Positions 60,012-64,000 of a stretch of DNA of 64,000 nucleotides are shown in pieces. Below the pieces are notes generated by a model. The model saw only the letters and a list, made by a program, of their open reading frames with translations, searched no databases and was not told where the DNA came from. Source of the DNA: Allotamlana fucoidanivorans (GTDB lineage Bacteria > Bacteroidota > Bacteroidia > Flavobacteriales > Flavobacteriaceae); the NCBI RefSeq assembly GCF_006265225.1, contig NZ_VDCS01000004.1, positions 186,001 through 250,000 of the forward strand, in the 5' to 3' direction. How positions within the stretch are numbered: the first letter of the stretch is position 1; every line of letters begins with the position of its first letter. The position numbers were made by a program, and so were the translations under genes.

Positions 60012-62423
60012 TTATTCAATGTTTAAATAAGTCCCTTTAAAACTTTGGTTTAGCACCATCATTTTTAAAGGTTTACTTTTTGACACTCTTTTAACTTCAA
60101 TAGATGCTCTCCCATTGGCCATTTCAATAACTTCGCTACCAGTTGGTGTTCCTAAACTTTTCATGACTTCTCCTCCATTTAAGCATTGAAAATAAACCCG
60201 CTTCTCATAGTCTAAACAGCGTAATCCGTCAGCATCAACAGCCGTAGCTGTTACTAAATAATTTCCATTTTCAAGTTGCTCATAACCTAAAGTCAAGGCA
60301 CGAGCTTTCCCACTTTTAACATATCTGTAGTTTACAGTTAACTCATCCTCAGGATTACTTGTTTCAGTAACACCAATAGCCCTTAACGTATTATCGCCTT
60401 CCTTAAAATTTATATCCCAGCTCAGTCCAGCAGCAGGAAATTGTTTTATATCACGTTGTTTTACCCCCAAACTTTCGCCATTAAGAAATAGTTCAACCTC
60501 GGGACAATTACTATAAACACTAACCGACCGCTTTTTTCCTTTAGGCCCTTGACGCTCTGTCCAGGTATGCGATTCTATATACACGAATGGTGACGTACTC
60601 CAATAACTTTTAAATACATAAAAGGCATCTTTGGGGTTTCCCGCGCGATCTACCAATCCTTTTTGATTCATATAAGGTATGGCATTTTCAGGCCTTAGGG
60701 GTGTACCAAAATCTTTAAATGCCCATTGCACATTCCCTACAAATGTTGAATCATTCTCAGAAATTCTTAAATGCCAATCAAATAAATCAACAATATAATT
60801 TTCACTCCAATCGCCAATTTGAGCTATATTGGCCACATCGGTTTGCACAATGGCTTCTTCCCAGCCATCAGATTCAATTTTTCCTTCGCCCGTAATGGGA
60901 TTCTCTGTATGACGTCCAACATGACTTGACCCACCATATTCAGCATGTAAAAAGTGTGGGTATTGCGCTTTATAGGTATCAATAGCTTTCTGATAGCTTT
61001 TATAACTTCCAGAATACCAACCTGACCATATTGAAGGCGAAAATACATCAACAATATGAGCTCCTTCATAATACTTTCTTATCGCTGTCTTTCTTGAAGG
61101 ATCGAGCTCATGAGCGTAATCATTTAATTCCTGTAAATAGGCATTCATAGCCCCTATATCTCCTCCTCCTTCAAAATCGGGTAACCAATAAATTTCATTC
61201 CCTAAAGACCAAAGAATAATGGACGGATGGTTATAATTTTGATTTATAATTTCTTGAAGCATTTTCTTGGTGTTCTTTTTCCAGGCTTCATTACCAACTC
61301 CACCACGACACCAGGGCAATTCATCCCAAACTAACAACCCTAATTCATCACAGGCTTTATACACCTCTGGGTCTTGCGGATAATGTGCTAATCTTACAAA
61401 ATTAGCCCCCATTTCCTTAATGAGCTCCATGTCTGCTTTATGTTGAGCATTACTCATAGCTGCTCCCACACCGGCGTGCTCTTCATGCCTGTGTGTTCCT
61501 CTTAACAACACACGTTTACCATTTAAATAAAACGCACCATAGTCTTTAAATTCAAACCATCTAAACCCTACTTTTTGTACAACTTCATCGGTGAGCTTAT
61601 TATTCTCTTCCAACTGTAATTTAAGCGTATATAAATAAGGGGTTTCTACATCCCATAACTTAGGGTTGCGAATAGCTTTAAACTGAACCTCTACCTTATT
61701 TTTTTTCAGTTTTCCTTTGGTGACAGACACCGTATTTCCTTCAGCATCTATTAACAGTGCCTTTATTACTTGTTTTTTGGATTTGTTATAACCCTTTAAG
61801 AAAGCATTAGCTCTTAACAAAGCCATAGTATCTGACACCTTTGGTGTCTCAATTTTTAAATCAGATAAATACTGCTTTGGTAATACTTCCAACCAAACAT
61901 CACGCGTGATACCTCCAAAAATGAAAAAGTCACTTTTTTGAGAAGGAATAACTTCAGGATTATAGCCATTATCAACGCGTACCATCACTTCATTATACCC
62001 GTTATGTACAACCATTGATATATCCACGCTAAAACCAATATATCCACCTACATGACCACCAACATAATCACCGTTTACATAAACAGCGCTTGTAATGTTA
62101 ACACCCTCAAAATATAGTTGGTATATCTGTTTATTATTCACCTTATCAATAAATATGTCTTTTTTATACCAACTTGCACTGCGTCTGTAGCCGGGAGTTA
62201 CATCGGTTGCATCTAGAGCATTCCACGTGTGCGGTAAATCAATCTCTTCCCAATCGAAATGGCTGAGCGCTTCTTTTGGAGATTTAACATCACGCTCCAA
62301 ATACTCCCAATCGGAATTTATATTAGTCCTTTTTCGAATTAAAGGGTTACTGTTCGCAGCGAAAGAACCCAAAGACAATAGCATGCTAAATCCCAATGTA
62401 ATGACATATAAAATTGATTTCAT
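60012..62423 (-). CDS. Glycoside hydrolase family 2 (beta-galactosidase-like), secreted
   Basis: From ATG 62423 the protein is 803 residues with a signal peptide (about 1-24, SMLLSLGSFAA). GH2 layout: jelly-roll sugar-binding domain (about 30-200), Ig-like domain, TIM barrel with acid/base Glu410 in LWSLGNEIYW and nucleophile Glu495 in LHAEYGGSS, then C-terminal beta domains including DUF4982-like WSTSPFVYIESHTW. The enzyme cleaves a terminal beta-galactosyl, glucuronosyl or mannosyl unit; the exact one is open. It is downstream of a GH88 gene and SusD, so it acts on oligosaccharide in the periplasm or at the surface. Confidence 0.92.
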   Translation of the reverse strand: MKSILYVITLGFSMLLSLGSFAANSNPLIRKRTNINSDWEYLERDVKSPKEALSHFDWEEIDLPHTWNALDATDVTPGYRRSASWYKKDIFIDKVNNKQIYQLYFEGVNITSAVYVNGDYVGGHVGGYIGFSVDISMVVHNGYNEVMVRVDNGYNPEVIPSQKSDFFIFGGITRDVWLEVLPKQYLSDLKIETPKVSDTMALLRANAFLKGYNKSKKQVIKALLIDAEGNTVSVTKGKLKKNKVEVQFKAIRNPKLWDVETPYLYTLKLQLEENNKLTDEVVQKVGFRWFEFKDYGAFYLNGKRVLLRGTHRHEEHAGVGAAMSNAQHKADMELIKEMGANFVRLAHYPQDPEVYKACDELGLLVWDELPWCRGGVGNEAWKKNTKKMLQEIINQNYNHPSIILWSLGNEIYWLPDFEGGGDIGAMNAYLQELNDYAHELDPSRKTAIRKYYEGAHIVDVFSPSIWSGWYSGSYKSYQKAIDTYKAQYPHFLHAEYGGSSHVGRHTENPITGEGKIESDGWEEAIVQTDVANIAQIGDWSENYIVDLFDWHLRISENDSTFVGNVQWAFKDFGTPLRPENAIPYMNQKGLVDRAGNPKDAFYVFKSYWSTSPFVYIESHTWTERQGPKGKKRSVSVYSNCPEVELFLNGESLGVKQRDIKQFPAAGLSWDINFKEGDNTLRAIGVTETSNPEDELTVNYRYVKSGKARALTLGYEQLENGNYLVTATAVDADGLRCLDYEKRVYFQCLNGGEVMKSLGTPTGSEVIEMANGRASIEVKRVSKSKPLKMMVLNQSFKGTYLNIE

Positions 62424-62528
62424 TATTTTAATAACGGATGTAAAATTAAGTGCTTTTATTAACAAGATGCAAAAACCTTGTTGTGCATCAAAAATATTCT
62501 AATTAAGTTTTTCAACCATCCTGATCCA

Positions 62529-63725
62529 TCATGGATTCTGAGTTTCTAAATTCTTTAAACGAAGTATGGTTTGTAAAAAATAATAATCACCATAAACAAT
62601 AGGCTCATCCATTTCCATTTTATGTGACCAATCACCAAAACTATGATCAAGAATAAAGGGGATATCTAAATCGGCCGGCAGTATATATTGTTCTGATTTT
62701 AAACTATTAACCACCTGTCTACTATAGTTTATATAGGCATCATCATGGGTGTATTGATACAACTCTACCAAACCAGAAGCCACAATGACCGCTGCCGAAA
62801 CATCACGAGATTCATTGGGTATGTTAGGGGCATCAAAATCCCAATACGGAATACCATCTTCTGGTAAATGTTTATGATTAATAAAATAATTGGCTGTTGC
62901 TTTTGCTCTGTTTAAAAAACGTTCGTCTTTCGTGTATCGATACACCATTACAAACCCATTTATAGCCCAGGCTTGTCCACGAGCCCACGCAGAGTCGTCA
63001 TGAATACCTTGATGTGTTACCCGCGCTCTTACTTGACCAGAAATGGTATCATAATCTAAAACATGCCAGGTACTGTTGTCTGGTCTAAAGTGATTTTTCA
63101 TGGTAGTTTCAGCGTGTTTAAAAGCAATGTCATGATACAAACTATCACCTGATAATTTAGTGGCCTCAAAAAGCAATTCTAAATTCATCATATTGTCAAT
63201 AATTACTGGAAACTGCCATGTATCTGAATTAAAATCCCAAGACCGTATACTCCCTATTTTTTCATCATATCGAGTGCTTAGGGTTTTAGCACTTTCAATT
63301 ATTACTTGTTTATAGTGTACTGAATCTGTGTGCTTCAAACCATTACCAAAGCTGCAATAAATTTTAAAACCCATATCGTGGGTTCCGCCATTGCGCTTTT
63401 CTTTTTCTACCAAAGCCGTCCAAACTTTTGCTTTTTCCATGAAGGTTTCGTCACCTGTGATCTCATAAATCTGCCACAGATTTCCTGGAAAAAATCCACT
63501 AGTCCAATCTTTAGAAGGCACTTTATGAATTGTTTTGGTTTTATGATTGTAGCTTCTTGGAAATGCATTCGCAATAGCTTTATAAGCAGCAAGCATTGCA
63601 TATCGGTTTTTTAGTAAAGCCTCAACATCCGTAGTTGGTTCTGAAGCCTTATTTTCTTCCTTGGATTTACACGCTACTATGCATGTAAATCCAAGAATGA
63701 AAATAATCAAATTAGTTCTGTTCAT
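62529..63725 (-). CDS. GH88 unsaturated glucuronyl hydrolase, lipoprotein
   Basis: GH88 enzymes hydrate and release the 4,5-unsaturated uronic acid left by polysaccharide lyases. The 398-residue protein has a lipoprotein signal with Cys19 (FTCIVAC), and an (alpha/alpha)6 barrel with the two catalytic acids: Asp117 in THDMGFK and Asp177 in PVIIDNMMNLE. HDDSAWARGQAW near 255-266 is the conserved substrate-binding segment. Presence means the substrate is first cut by a lyase, as with ulvan, alginate, pectin or glycosaminoglycans. It follows the SusD gene by about 10 bp and precedes the GH2 gene by 105 bp. Confidence 0.94.
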   Translation of the reverse strand: MNRTNLIIFILGFTCIVACKSKEENKASEPTTDVEALLKNRYAMLAAYKAIANAFPRSYNHKTKTIHKVPSKDWTSGFFPGNLWQIYEITGDETFMEKAKVWTALVEKEKRNGGTHDMGFKIYCSFGNGLKHTDSVHYKQVIIESAKTLSTRYDEKIGSIRSWDFNSDTWQFPVIIDNMMNLELLFEATKLSGDSLYHDIAFKHAETTMKNHFRPDNSTWHVLDYDTISGQVRARVTHQGIHDDSAWARGQAWAINGFVMVYRYTKDERFLNRAKATANYFINHKHLPEDGIPYWDFDAPNIPNESRDVSAAVIVASGLVELYQYTHDDAYINYSRQVVNSLKSEQYILPADLDIPFILDHSFGDWSHKMEMDEPIVYGDYYFLQTILRLKNLETQNP

Positions 63726-63734
63726 ATTTCAAAA

Positions 63735-64000
63735 TTAGTATCCAGGATTATTGGGTTCTAAATTAGAGTTACGCAGTAATTCATCACTTGGTAATGGCAA
63801 CAAATAATCTCTTGAGGCAGAAAAGTTAGGGCGCTGCTCTATACCACTGGCACTAAACACCTCATCACCTAATTGACGTCTTTTAATGTCATACCAACGC
63901 TTGCACTCAAAAGCCAACTCCCATTTACGCTCTTCAAGCACCATATCTCTAAAGGCTTCTTGAGACATTCCTGGTGTTACATCGGCTGGAAATACTGTAA
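63735..64000 (-). CDS. SusD/RagB-family glycan-binding lipoprotein, C-terminal part (5' end outside window)
   Basis: About 88 residues are visible, ending at 63735. They include the SusD C-terminal motif ERKWELAFECKRWYDIKRR and the end DYLLPLPSDELLRNSNLEPNNPGY, with P-x-x-E-L-x-x-N-x-x-x-x-Q/P-N-P-G-Y, the usual SusD terminus. SusD binds glycan at the cell surface with its SusC porin partner, whose gene should lie just outside the right edge. It heads the part of the utilisation locus seen here, followed by GH88 and GH2 genes. Confidence 0.95.
   Translation of the reverse strand, partial: TVFPADVTPGMSQEAFRDMVLEERKWELAFECKRWYDIKRRQLGDEVFSASGIEQRPNFSASRDYLLPLPSDELLRNSNLEPNNPGY

Noticed and set aside
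1-64000. CRISPR array, tRNA, rRNA or transposase
   Set aside because: Reading both strands I found no regularly spaced direct repeats of CRISPR type, no cloverleaf with CCA-like end, no rRNA core sequence and no DDE transposase frame; only small repeat elements are present.

Overview
The window reads as the chromosome of a marine-type member of the Flavobacteriaceae (phylum Bacteroidota). The signs are an AT-rich sequence, promoters of the Bacteroidota form (-33 TTG, -7 TAnnTTTG), several TTG start codons, families typical of this group (DUF4295, a SecA of about 1,117 residues without a C-terminal zinc knuckle, OMP_b-brl_3 receptors, SusD, DUF2807 head-GIN proteins) and a polysaccharide utilisation locus with GH88 and GH2 enzymes. 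I see no rRNA or tRNA gene, no CRISPR array, no prophage and no transposase.

Layout. 1-7.3 kb (minus strand): exopolysaccharide/O-antigen export, with Wzt-like ATPase (cut by the left edge), Wzm-like permease, APS kinase CysC, PAP phosphatase CysQ, Wzc-like tyrosine kinase and Wza-like lipoprotein. A small four-helix-bundle protein unit, flanked by degenerate inverted GTGAAACGT repeats and now frameshifted, sits between wzm and wzt. 7.4-14.1 kb: ABC-F ATPase, a methyltransferase, a three-lesion OmpA/TSP3 pseudogene and a secreted protein that seems built from TonB-C-like repeats. 14.2-30.4 kb: mostly core housekeeping genes (cobalamin adenosyltransferase, DUF2795, secA, BamA-like barrel, M23 peptidase, rimO, ftsY, DUF4295, rpmG, rpmB, cinA, Hpt protein, FAH, exonuclease, 2-oxoacid dehydrogenase E2, GT2, recR).

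30.5-46.3 kb: sodium symporter, CoA-binding protein, a TonB-type outer-membrane receptor, a 470-bp gene-free stretch with three terminator-like hairpins, a FabH-like synthase, htpG with an unusual promoter, an FKBP lipoprotein, an ECF sigma factor with a membrane partner, a pseudouridine synthase with a structured repeat at its 3' end, topoisomerase III, a PlsC-like acyltransferase with altered motifs, Nudix, cyclophilin and TRIC genes.

46.3-59.9 kb: two conserved but functionally obscure envelope modules. One is RDD (divergent) with SpoIIM-like, DUF4129, DUF4350, MoxR and DUF58 proteins, translationally coupled in part. The other is PadR, PspC and two DUF2807 proteins. OxyR, a 65-residue conserved small protein, an AIM24-family protein, DUF4442 and DUF4870 lie between them. 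60-64 kb (minus strand): the end of a polysaccharide utilisation locus, reading SusD (cut by the right edge), GH88 unsaturated uronyl hydrolase, GH2 glycosidase.

I found no clearly unprecedented system. The best leads are the mobile-looking four-helix-bundle unit, the TonB-C-repeat protein, the MoxR/SpoIIM module, the PadR/PspC/GIN module, the structured repeat at 40.5 kb and the sigma-54-like htpG promoter.
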